NCBI GenBank assembly: GCA_019114115.1
Contig: DXGD01000127.1
Location: 1 to 7,728, forward strand
Reading direction: 5' to 3'
From: Candidatus Nesterenkonia stercoripullorum
Lineage (GTDB): Bacteria; Actinomycetota; Actinomycetes; Actinomycetales; Micrococcaceae
Length of the DNA: 7,728 bases
In this document: positions 1-5,455 of the stretch, piece after piece
Layout of the letters: the number at the start of each line of letters is the position of its first letter
Position numbering within the stretch: the first letter of the stretch is position 1
The notes under the pieces: generated by a model
The model's database searches: none
The model's input: the letters and a program-made list of their open reading frames with translations, nothing else
What the model was told of the DNA's origin: nothing
Program-made: the position numbers and the translations under genes

Positions 1-1
1 C

Positions 2-73
2 GCATCGGAAGGCGCAGTACTGACCGGAGAGCTTGCAGACCCAGCCAGCCGGCGCGCGCCAGAGCAGCGATAA
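2..73 (+). CDS. Possible C-terminal end of an upstream gene (partial)
   Basis: The second forward frame is open from the window edge and ends at a TAA at 71-73. It gives about 23 residues that read like an ordinary hydrophilic C-terminus (ASEGAVLTGELADPASRRAP, then EQR). The third forward frame closes earlier. The first stays open longer but reads as an arginine-rich shadow. A weak hairpin 8 bp after the stop fits a gene end. The fragment is too short to assign to any family, and third-position GC is not strongly biased. If real, it is the gene preceding the P-II gene on the same strand and could be its regulatory partner, but the product cannot be read here. Confidence 0.33.
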   Translation, partial: ASEGAVLTGELADPASRRAPEQR

Positions 74-80
74 CCAGATC

Positions 81-102
81 ACGGGCTCGTTTCAGGCCCC
101 GT
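81..102 (+). terminator. Weak hairpin after the upstream partial gene
   Basis: ACGGG at 81-85 can pair with CCCGT at 98-102, and C86 with G96 across a one-base bulge, leaving a loop of about 9 nt. It lies 8 bp after the TAA of the partial upstream frame. No T-tract follows, so if it terminates transcription it does so as the GC-rich, U-poor type common in actinobacteria. This is a tentative call from base pairing alone. Confidence 0.25.
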
Positions 103-152
103 CGGCAGCCACGTCACAGTGCGCTGCGAGGGTGTCATGACCAAGCCGCTTT

Positions 153-230
153 TCTCAGTACACCGTTGTCAGTACACCGTTCTTAGTACACCGTTCTTAG
201 TACACCGTTCTCATATACCGTTCTCATACG
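153..230 (+). repeat. 14-bp tandem repeat array upstream of the P-II gene
   Basis: Head-to-tail units are tctcagtacaccgt (153-166), tgtcagtacaccgt (167-180), tcttagtacaccgt (181-194), the same unit again (195-208), a 13-bp diverged copy tctcatataccgt (209-221) and a partial copy tctcatacg (222-230). The last partial unit abuts the ribosome binding site of the P-II gene, so the array fills its promoter or 5' leader region. There are no spacers, so it is not a CRISPR. Neighbouring units differ by 14/10.5 = 1.33 helical turns, so every third junction returns to the same DNA face. It may be a multi-site operator or a slippage-prone element; the sequence does not decide which. Confidence 0.9.
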
Positions 231-235
231 AGGAG
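230..235 (+). promoter_or_regulatory. Ribosome binding site of the P-II gene
   Basis: GAGGAG lies 4 nt before the ATG at 240, directly after the last partial unit of the 14-bp array. It fixes the start at 240. Confidence 0.8.
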
Positions 236-239
236 AAGA

Positions 240-566
240 ATGAAACTCATCGAGTCGATCGTGCGGCCGGAGAAACTCGCCGACGTGCAGCAGGCATTGG
301 CAGAGTCAGGGTTCAACGCGATGACCCATTTCGGGGTGATAGGCCGCGGCCGCCAGCAAGGCATCAGAGTCGGTGATGTCAGCTACCCCGAGCTGCCGAA
401 ATCGGTCATCCACATCGTGGTCGACGACGCCGCCAAGGACGAGGTGATCGACATCATCTTGGACAGCGCTGCGACCGGCGAGACCGGCAACCCAGGGGAC
501 GGGCGCATCTTCGTGGTGGATGTGGAGGAGAGCTACACGATTTCGAGTCAGACCAAGGACAGCTAG
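240..566 (+). CDS. P-II family nitrogen regulator, NifI1-like
   Basis: This is a 108-residue P-II signalling protein. The family forms trimers that bind ATP/ADP and 2-oxoglutarate and control transporters or enzymes through a flexible T-loop. Visible features are the N-terminal strand MKLIESIVRPEKLADVQQAL, the GRGRQQG segment (35-41) before the T-loop, a short T-loop ending in PELPK (50-54), the B-loop GDGRIFV (86-92) and the VEESYTI C-terminal strand. The T-loop is about four residues shorter than in GlnB/GlnK and lacks the YRGAEY block with its modified tyrosine. Instead GIRVGDVSYPELPK resembles the NifI1 subgroup known from nif operons. The B-loop carries three extra residues (T79-G80-E81 before T82-G83). 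No nif genes, amtB or glnD lie next to it. Family assignment is firm; the target is unknown. The start is supported by GAGGAG at 230-235. Confidence 0.9.
   Translation: MKLIESIVRPEKLADVQQALAESGFNAMTHFGVIGRGRQQGIRVGDVSYPELPKSVIHIVVDDAAKDEVIDIILDSAATGETGNPGDGRIFVVDVEESYTISSQTKDS
474..491 (+). repeat. 9-bp imperfect tandem duplication in the P-II B-loop
   Basis: accggcgag (474-482) is followed by accggcaac (483-491), identical at 7 of 9 positions. It encodes TGE-TGN, where P-II proteins normally have one TGxxGDG segment. The simplest reading is an in-frame duplication that lengthened the nucleotide-binding loop by three residues. Confidence 0.6.
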
Positions 567-583
567 GCCGCTGGCTCCTCACC

Positions 584-1888
584 TCAGAAGCGCACCGTGA
601 CCGCGTCCCCGTGAGCGGGAAGTCCCTCTGCCTGCGCCAGCGCGGTGACGTGTCCGGCGACTTGGTCCAGTCCCTTGCGCCCGTACTGGATCACCTGCTG
701 GGAGCGCAGGAAGCTGGTCACGTTCAGTCCCGAGGAGTACGCCGAAGCGCCCCCAGTGGGCAGCACGTGATTGGACCCTGCGCAGTAGTCGCCGAGTGAG
801 ACGGGCGTGTAGGGGCCGAGGAAGATGGCGCCGGCATTGGAGATCTGCTCTGCGAGGGCGTCGTCGTCATCGGTCAGTATTTCCAGGTGCTCCGCACCGT
901 AGGCGTTGGCGATCTCGGCGCCTATCTCCATGGAATCGACAAGCAGCACTGCAGACTGGCTCCCGGTCAGCGCTTCCTTCACCCTGGCCGCATGATGGGT
1001 ATCCGCGGCCTGGGCTTCTACGTGCCGCAGCACTGCCTCTGCAAGCTCGGGGGAGTCCGTGACCAGGACCGCTGCAGCCAGCGCATCGTGCTCTGCTTGC
1101 GAAATGAGATCCGCCGCGACCAGTTCCGGATTGGCGTGCTGGTCGGCGAGGATCATGATCTCGGTGGGTCCGGCCTCAGCATCGATGCCGACCAGGCCCT
1201 GCACGGCGCGCTTCGCCGTCGCCACGTAGATGTTGCCGGGCCCGGTGATGAGGGAGACCGGCGGGCACAGCAGGGCCCCCTCGTCGTCGCGCACCCCATA
1301 GGCGAAGGCGCCCACGGCCTGGGCGCCCCCGACGGCGTAGACCTCCGTGACGCCCAGAAGCGCTGCTGCCGCGAGAATCGTCGGGTGCGGATAGCCGCCG
1401 AACTCCTTCTGCGGGGGCGATGCGATGGCCAGCGAAGCCACCCCGGCCACTTGGGCGGGGACGACGTTCATCACCACTGAGGAGGGATACACGGCCTGCC
1501 CTCCGGGCACGTACAGTCCGACTCGCTGTACCGGCACCCACCGGTTGGTGATCTGTGCGTCGGGTCCGGGGGAGACGAGAGAGCCGGGGGGAAGCTGGGC
1601 TGAGTGGACCTCACGGGTCCGCAGGATGAGCATATCCAGCGCGTCCCTGACGTCCGGATCGAGCTCTGCGAGGGCGCGATCCAGTGCATCGTGGGGGACA
1701 CGCAGGCTGGGAGGTGTCACGCCGTCGAACGTCTGGGAAAGATGCTCCACGGCGCTCGCGCCGCCGGTGCGGACCTGATCCAGGATGGGCAGCACTGCCT
1801 CAGCTGTGGCACTGACGTCCTGCGCGGAGCGCGGGAGCACCGCATTGGCATCGACGGCCGTCCCTCGCAGATCCCTCAACGTGAGCAT
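584..1888 (-). CDS. hisD: Histidinol dehydrogenase
   Basis: This is the cytosolic zinc enzyme of the last two steps of histidine synthesis: it oxidises L-histidinol with 2 NAD+ via histidinal to L-histidine. The 434-residue length is normal for the family. Motifs run in order: GLYVPGGQAVYPSSVVMNVVPA (124-145), GPGNIYVATAKRAVQG (216-231), QAEHDA with zinc-site Q264 and H267, GAEHLE with catalytic E333-H334, GDYCAGSNHVLPT with D367, and H426 near the C-terminus. These correspond to E. coli Q259, H262, E326, H327, D360 and H419, so all key residues are present. The ATG at 1888 follows GAAGGGGG (plus-strand 1892-1899) and a consensus TATAAT. It stands alone: the P-II gene converges from the other side, so it is not the head of a his operon here. 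There is no leader peptide or T-box in its short 5' region. Confidence 0.97.
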   Translation of the reverse strand: MLTLRDLRGTAVDANAVLPRSAQDVSATAEAVLPILDQVRTGGASAVEHLSQTFDGVTPPSLRVPHDALDRALAELDPDVRDALDMLILRTREVHSAQLPPGSLVSPGPDAQITNRWVPVQRVGLYVPGGQAVYPSSVVMNVVPAQVAGVASLAIASPPQKEFGGYPHPTILAAAALLGVTEVYAVGGAQAVGAFAYGVRDDEGALLCPPVSLITGPGNIYVATAKRAVQGLVGIDAEAGPTEIMILADQHANPELVAADLISQAEHDALAAAVLVTDSPELAEAVLRHVEAQAADTHHAARVKEALTGSQSAVLLVDSMEIGAEIANAYGAEHLEILTDDDDALAEQISNAGAIFLGPYTPVSLGDYCAGSNHVLPTGGASAYSSGLNVTSFLRSQQVIQYGRKGLDQVAGHVTALAQAEGLPAHGDAVTVRF

Positions 1889-1927
1889 GATCCCCCTTCA
1901 GCGTGCCGTGTCTATAAATCTCGTCAC

Positions 1928-1933
1928 ATTATA
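1928..1933 (-). promoter_or_regulatory. Consensus -10 box for hisD
   Basis: The minus strand reads TATAAT exactly (plus-strand attata), which is striking in such GC-rich DNA. It predicts a transcription start near 1921 and a leader of about 33 nt carrying the hisD ribosome binding site. The -35 region is poor (CTGAGG at 17 bp, three matches to TTGACA). The overlapping TTATAA (1929-1934) is palindromic, so a rightward -10 on the same bases is possible but has no good -35. Confidence 0.6.
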
Positions 1934-2080
1934 AGCCTGCCGTGTTCGCGCCTCAGGGCTTTCGCCGAAGGGTGAGCTTCAGTCAACGCCGAGGCGGCCA
2001 TCGCCCATTCTCCCGCCGTGTGCCGGGCTGCGCCTAATCGTGACGATGACTCCGCGGACCGAGCCGGGAGGGGGTACGTG

Positions 2081-2086
2081 AGGAGG
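2081..2086 (+). promoter_or_regulatory. Ribosome binding site selecting the mscS GTG start
   Basis: AGGAGG stands 9 nt before the GTG at 2096. The upstream in-frame GTG at 2018 has no comparable site. The ATG at 2141 has only AT-rich sequence (tgatttttcc) before it. A second purine run at 2067-2074 could instead serve the GTG at 2078. The site favours 2096. Confidence 0.6.
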
Positions 2087-2095
2087 CGACGAGCT

Positions 2096-3676
2096 GTGAA
2101 CGATCAGACAGCGCATGGTCATGCATGTCATGATTTTTCCATGGTCTTACAGCACATCGACCCGCAGGCCTTCCTGCCCTCCTGGTTGAACCCTGCTGGG
2201 GCAGGAACGTCATCGACGCCAGGCGCAGACGCACAAACGACGGCGGAGCCCACGGAGCCGAGCGACCCCACTGAGGAAGTCGGCAATATCTTCGAGGAGA
2301 CTGTTCCTTCCTCGGTCGAGGACATCGTCACCGATGCGGGGCCGCTCTGGGGCCTGCTGCTGGGAATCTTGATCGCCCTTGTCGTGGCGCTGGCCATCAC
2401 CGTGGTGTCCTCGATGCTCATGCGGCAGATCTTCCGGAAGAACCCCGACGCCACTGGAGCCATCCGCCGCACGCGCGGGCCGCTGTTCGTCACGCTCACG
2501 CTGATCGGCACGTGGGTCTCCGTGGACTTGGCCCTCGGGGACTCTGGGTGGTTCCCTGCCCTCTCCTTCATCCTGCTGGTCGCGATCGTCATCGGGATCG
2601 CCTGGTGGGCCTTGCGCGTGGTCCGCATCATCGAGGCCGTCATCATGTCGCGGTACCCGCATGAGGCCGGGCTTGAAGACCGCCGCAGCCGGCGGCTACA
2701 GACCCAGGTGTCGCTGATCCGCCGGATCCTCTTCGCCGCGATCATCACGGTGGCCGTGGCGGCGGTGCTGCTCATGGTTCCCCAGGTCCGCGCGCTCGGT
2801 GCCGGGCTGCTCGCCTCGGCGGGCGTCGTGTCCGTCGTCGCCGGCCTGGCGATGCAGTCGACTCTGACGAACGTGATCGCGGGCATTCAGCTCGCGTTCA
2901 CGGATTCCATCAGGGCGGGCGACGTCGTCGTCGTCGAAGGGAACTTCGGCTCCGTCGAAGACATCACGCTCTCCGCCGTGGTGTTGAAGTCCTGGGACGA
3001 ACGCCGGTTCATCTACCCGTCCAGCTACTTCGTCGCAACGCCCTTCGAGAACTGGACCAGGACCGGTACGGCAGTGATGGGCACAGTAGAGCTGGATCTG
3101 GACTGGCGAGTTCCGGCCGACGCGATGCGCGGACGGCTCAAGCGCCTGCTGGAATCCACAGAACTGTGGGACGGCAGGGACTTCTCACTGCAGATCACCG
3201 ACGCGACAGGCGGATTCGTCCAAGCTCGGGTGGTCGTCTCGGCCCGCAACTCCGGCGAGCTGTGGGATCTGCGCTGCCTGGTCCGTGAGGATCTGGTCAA
3301 CTACCTGCGCAGTGAGCACCCCTATGCCGTGCTCACTCAGCGCATGCTGGTCACCAACGAAGAGGCCCTGCGCGGCGAGCCCGAAGACGTCAGCACCGGC
3401 GAGTTCGGTCGCTTCGACCCGGAGAACCCGGAGCAGCCGGTGACCCAGGCCGTCGAAGGCTCCTCGATGTTCACCGGCTCCATCGCCGCCGTCGAACGTG
3501 GACGCGACTTCACCGGGCCGGGGGAGGACGCCTACCGTGAGCGCCGGGAACGTCAGGAGGGGACCGAGGAACAGGACCCCGACGCGGAACCCGACGCCGA
3601 CACCGACGTTCGCACCGATATTGACCCCAGCGACGACGACGAGACGTCAACGATCAGTTCAGGACCGCGCAGATAG
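2096..3676 (+). CDS. MscS-family mechanosensitive ion channel
   Basis: This inner-membrane channel of the small-conductance mechanosensitive family opens under membrane tension and releases solutes on hypo-osmotic shock. From the GTG at 2096 it has 526 residues. An N-terminal Pro/Thr/Glu-rich stretch (about 34-80) precedes hydrophobic segments at roughly 83-108, 128-148, 153-180 and 211-229. The Gly/Ala-rich pore helix follows (about 233-265, ending GLAMQSTLTNVIAGIQLAF). Then come the beta domain (IRAGDVVVVEGNFGSVEDITL), the FIYPSSYF strand with NWTR, and the alpha/beta vestibule domain to about residue 422. The last 90 or so residues are acidic and disordered, ending in a D/P/T repeat. It is longer than E. 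coli MscS (286 residues) because of extra N-terminal helices and the tail. The family is clear, the start is less so: 2078 and 2141 are alternatives. It is divergent from hisD. Confidence 0.9.
   Translation: MNDQTAHGHACHDFSMVLQHIDPQAFLPSWLNPAGAGTSSTPGADAQTTAEPTEPSDPTEEVGNIFEETVPSSVEDIVTDAGPLWGLLLGILIALVVALAITVVSSMLMRQIFRKNPDATGAIRRTRGPLFVTLTLIGTWVSVDLALGDSGWFPALSFILLVAIVIGIAWWALRVVRIIEAVIMSRYPHEAGLEDRRSRRLQTQVSLIRRILFAAIITVAVAAVLLMVPQVRALGAGLLASAGVVSVVAGLAMQSTLTNVIAGIQLAFTDSIRAGDVVVVEGNFGSVEDITLSAVVLKSWDERRFIYPSSYFVATPFENWTRTGTAVMGTVELDLDWRVPADAMRGRLKRLLESTELWDGRDFSLQITDATGGFVQARVVVSARNSGELWDLRCLVREDLVNYLRSEHPYAVLTQRMLVTNEEALRGEPEDVSTGEFGRFDPENPEQPVTQAVEGSSMFTGSIAAVERGRDFTGPGEDAYRERRERQEGTEEQDPDAEPDADTDVRTDIDPSDDDETSTISSGPRR
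3578..3637 (+). repeat. Degenerate 12-bp repeat coding the MscS acidic tail
   Basis: Five 12-bp units follow each other: cccgacgcggaa, cccgacgccgac, accgacgttcgc, accgatattgac, cccagcgacgac. They encode the tetrapeptides PDAE, PDAD, TDVR, TDID and PSDD, an acidic, presumably cytoplasmic tail. The later units have drifted at DNA level while keeping the D pattern. Confidence 0.55.
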
Positions 3677-3677
3677 C

Positions 3678-3699
3678 CTGCAGCAGACTACTTCTGCAG
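3678..3699. terminator. Possible bidirectional terminator between mscS and the SDR gene
   Basis: CTGCAG at 3678-3683 can pair with CTGCAG at 3694-3699 across a 10-nt loop. The hairpin starts 1 bp after the mscS stop and covers the stop codon of the converging SDR gene (3688-3690). A loose T-rich run (attcttct) follows on the plus strand; there is none on the minus strand. With only 6 bp of stem this is tentative. Confidence 0.3.
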
Positions 3700-4839
3700 A
3701 GGATTCTTCTCCTGCTTCTGCACCGAGTCGATCTGCTGCCGGCCGCCCTGCGGTCCACTCGACTGCTCCCCGCTAGCCGGTTCCTGCTGATCTGACGCCT
3801 CAGTCTCCGGTGCGTCCGCGCCGTGCTCCACCTCGCCAGTCCTCGGCGAAGAGTAACCGGCCGCGGACGGAGCTGAGGAAGCGTTCTTCGGCGGTTTGGG
3901 CAGGGACATCCGCGACGCCTTATAGGCATCGACAGTCCGGATGGCGTCGGTCGTGGGGTCAGCTGTCTTGTCCTCGTCGGCGCGGGCCGGGCTGCGCTGG
4001 GTGGCGCCAGCCGATGGGGCAGCCGGAGGTGAGGCCGCGTCGCCCTGCTCCAGGGTGCGTTGAGGTGTGCTCGAGGAGCCGGAACGGCGGCTGACGGCCC
4101 ACTGCACCATGGAATCGGGCACGAACTTCAGCGAGGAGGTGAGCATCTGGTAGCTGCGCGACGGGATGCACATCGCCGAGCCCTGGGCGTTCGCAGCGAG
4201 CCCCTGCCGGACGACATCTTCAGGGTCCAGCCACATCCAGCGTTTCGCGCCGCGGATCTTGATCCCGGACCGCGGGTGGAACTCGGTGCGCACAAGGCCG
4301 GGGCACAGTGCGGTGACAGCCACGCCGTCGCCGCGGAGCTGCTGGTGCAGCGCCTTCGAGAAGTTGATGACCCACGCTTTGGCCGCTGAATAGGTCCCCG
4401 TCGGGGTGAATCCGGCGACAGATGCCACGTTGATGATCCGGCCGCCATGACGCCGCGACATGCTGCGGGCCGCAGTGTGGCTCAGCTCCATCGTGGTCTG
4501 CACGTGCAGGCGCAGCAGACCGCGCTCGGCCTCCAGGGACGAATCCACGAAGTCCTCGGCCAGTCCGTGACCAGCGTTGTTGACCAGGAGGTGGACGGGC
4601 TTGGCCGGATCTGAGAGCCGTTCCTGCACAGCGTTGACGCCTTCGTCGGTCACCAGGTCGGCGACGATGAACGCTGCGCGGACGCCGTACTGGGAGGACA
4701 GTGCCTCCGACTGCCCCTCAAGTCGGTCGCGGTCCCTGGCGACCAGCACCAAGCTGAAGCCCTGGGCAGCCAGCTGGCGTGCGAAGGCGGCGCCGAGCCC
4801 GGAAGTTGAACCTGTGATCACAGCAGTGTGGATGCTCAT
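3688..4839 (-). CDS. Short-chain dehydrogenase/reductase with a long disordered tail
   Basis: This is a classical SDR oxidoreductase, 383 residues, probably NADP(H)-dependent because of the basic residues after the second strand (VARDRDR, 33-39). The Rossmann nucleotide loop TGSTSGLG is at 9-16, D61 follows the third strand, NNAGHG is at 87-92, and the catalytic set is S140, Y150 and K154 in YSAAK. H112 (LHVQ) falls about where many SDRs have a structural Asn. PGLVRTEF (180-187) is the usual segment after strand six. The enzyme body ends near 250, the normal SDR size. About 130 further residues are rich in Ala, Ser, Pro, Gln, Asp and Glu and look disordered. The substrate cannot be told from sequence. 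The ATG at 4839 has a weak AGGAT 9 nt upstream. No partner gene is adjacent on the same strand. Confidence 0.92.
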   Translation of the reverse strand: MSIHTAVITGSTSGLGAAFARQLAAQGFSLVLVARDRDRLEGQSEALSSQYGVRAAFIVADLVTDEGVNAVQERLSDPAKPVHLLVNNAGHGLAEDFVDSSLEAERGLLRLHVQTTMELSHTAARSMSRRHGGRIINVASVAGFTPTGTYSAAKAWVINFSKALHQQLRGDGVAVTALCPGLVRTEFHPRSGIKIRGAKRWMWLDPEDVVRQGLAANAQGSAMCIPSRSYQMLTSSLKFVPDSMVQWAVSRRSGSSSTPQRTLEQGDAASPPAAPSAGATQRSPARADEDKTADPTTDAIRTVDAYKASRMSLPKPPKNASSAPSAAGYSSPRTGEVEHGADAPETEASDQQEPASGEQSSGPQGGRQQIDSVQKQEKNPLQK

Positions 4840-4847
4840 ATAGAGCT

Positions 4848-4853
4848 ATCCTA
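4848..4853 (-). promoter_or_regulatory. TAGGAT: candidate -10 box or weak ribosome binding site for the SDR gene
   Basis: The minus strand reads TAGGAT 8 nt before the SDR ATG. It fits the actinobacterial TANNNT -10 pattern at a distance that would give a nearly leaderless mRNA. Its AGGA could equally act as a ribosome binding site. No convincing -35 is seen. The two readings exclude each other. Confidence 0.3.
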
Positions 4854-4868
4854 GAGGTCTTGGACCGG

Positions 4869-4903
4869 TGTGTTGGGACGCACTGCCGCCGCAGTCCCAC
4901 ACA
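4869..4903. promoter_or_regulatory. Nested inverted repeat in the divergent spacer
   Basis: The outer arms TGTGTTGGG (4869-4877) and CCCACACA (4896-4903) pair with one bulged T. The inner arms ACTGC (4882-4886) and GCAGT (4891-4895) pair perfectly around the loop CGCC. Only ACGC on the left side is unpaired between the two stems. The element lies between the SDR gene (minus) and the 135-residue gene (plus), where both promoters should be. The arm ACACA (4899-4903) can also pair with TGTGT at 4915-4919. It could be a regulator's operator or a leader hairpin; nothing identifies the ligand. Confidence 0.5.
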
Positions 4904-4940
4904 ACGCACTCTGCTGTGTACATGAGATTCGTGAGGCGAG

Positions 4941-4948
4941 AAGGAGGT
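4941..4948 (+). promoter_or_regulatory. Perfect ribosome binding site of the 135-residue gene
   Basis: AAGGAGGT, full complementarity to the 16S anti-Shine-Dalgarno core, ends 4 nt before the GTG at 4953. It is the main argument that the forward frame, not the antisense one, is the gene here. Confidence 0.8.
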
Positions 4949-4952
4949 CACT

Positions 4953-5360
4953 GTGCGCTGGAGGAAACAGATCGACTGGGGCCCCAGGCCGTTGAGCCAC
5001 GAAGAGTGGGCAGTCCTGGAGGCACGTATCGCAGCCCCTGATCTTTTGGCTGTCGATGACGCAGTCGAGGAACTCACAGGATTCATGGACGGATTCACCT
5101 CGGAGCTCGACGGGGAGCCGCTCACCGGCGTCACCGACGGGCAGCTCTGCGTCGTCCACCATCAGGTCGCTGCCTCGGGAGGGGGCCGGGAGCACGCGGT
5201 GATCTTCTTCGCCGCGGGTCCGGTGGGGATCGCGAGTCCGGATGCGTTCACCAGGCTCGGGTCTGCGGCGTCGTCGTTGGTGAACCATTTCCAGACGGAA
5301 GGCATCACCATCGAGTCCATCCAATGGACCGAACGGCCCTATGTGAAACGGCCGTTCTGA
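4953..5360 (+). CDS. Hypothetical protein, 135 residues
   Basis: I do not recognise this protein. It starts with GTG behind a perfect AAGGAGGT and shows the GC-rich third positions expected of a real gene here. It begins with a basic patch (MRWRKQ). A helical acidic region follows (about 15-53, with VDDAVEELTGFMDGFTSELDGE), then a strand LCVVHHQV (65-72) and a hydrophobic strand AVIFFAAGPVGIA (82-94). It ends with a helix around 99-113 and a TERPYVKRPF tail. There is one cysteine (C66), no signal peptide and no membrane helix, so a small cytosolic alpha/beta protein is likely. It is divergent from the SDR gene and convergent with the MBL gene, so it is probably transcribed alone. An antisense frame over the same stretch is arginine/proline-rich and shows no family resemblance. 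Confidence 0.75.
   Translation: MRWRKQIDWGPRPLSHEEWAVLEARIAAPDLLAVDDAVEELTGFMDGFTSELDGEPLTGVTDGQLCVVHHQVAASGGGREHAVIFFAAGPVGIASPDAFTRLGSAASSLVNHFQTEGITIESIQWTERPYVKRPF
5331..5357 (+). terminator. Perfect 8-bp inverted repeat ending at the stop codon
   Basis: GAACGGCC (5331-5338) and GGCCGTTC (5350-5357) are exact reverse complements around an 11-nt loop, and the TGA follows at once (5358-5360). The hairpin is GC-rich and has no T-tract. It could be a U-less terminator or an mRNA 3'-end stabiliser. It also encodes protein (ERP and KRPF), so chance is not excluded. Confidence 0.4.
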
Positions 5361-5397
5361 GCCGATAGGCCCTGGGCTGCCCATCAGCGGTGCGGCC

Positions 5398-5427
5398 GCT
5401 GGTTGGTCGACGGCTGGTCGGTCGGCT
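5398..5427. repeat. 15-bp imperfect tandem duplication in a convergent spacer
   Basis: gctggttggtcgacg (5398-5412) is followed by gctggtcggtcggct (5413-5427), 12 of 15 identical. It lies between the ends of the 135-residue gene and the MBL gene. A short hairpin AGCGG/CCGCT (5386-5400) overlaps its left end. Nothing else is seen in this 95-bp spacer. Confidence 0.5.
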
Positions 5428-5455
5428 ACGGGTCGTGCGGCCAACGCGCCCCGGC

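Noticed and set aside
15..22. Palindrome CAGTACTG near the left edge as a fourth repeat locus
   Set aside because: Single copy, no tandem neighbours; compatible with chance.
153..230. CRISPR array
   Set aside because: The repeats are contiguous 14-mers without spacers and no cas gene is present. The same applies to 6293-6348 and 7512-7601.
683..688. CAGTAC on the minus strand inside hisD, and again at 4687-4692 inside the SDR gene, as extra members of the repeat family
   Set aside because: Both are single copies that spell the codons for Gln-Tyr in QYG contexts. About three chance occurrences are expected in a window of this size and composition.
2037..2047. Palindrome ATCGTGACGAT upstream of mscS as an operator
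   Set aside because: Only 5-bp arms around one base and no second copy nearby; not distinguishable from chance.
2018..2095. Upstream GTG start at 2018 for the MscS channel
   Set aside because: No ribosome binding site before it. The added residues are Arg/Asp-rich and unlike a channel N-terminus. AGGAGG supports 2096.
2128..2886. Minus-strand reading frame antisense to the MscS gene
   Set aside because: Ser/Thr/Arg-rich, typical antisense shadow of a GC-rich gene; the plus frame encodes a clear channel.
4851..5444. Long minus-strand reading frame opposite the 135-residue gene
   Set aside because: Arginine/proline-rich antisense composition, no ribosome binding site of comparable quality and no family resemblance. 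The plus strand has AAGGAGGT and gene-like codon use.
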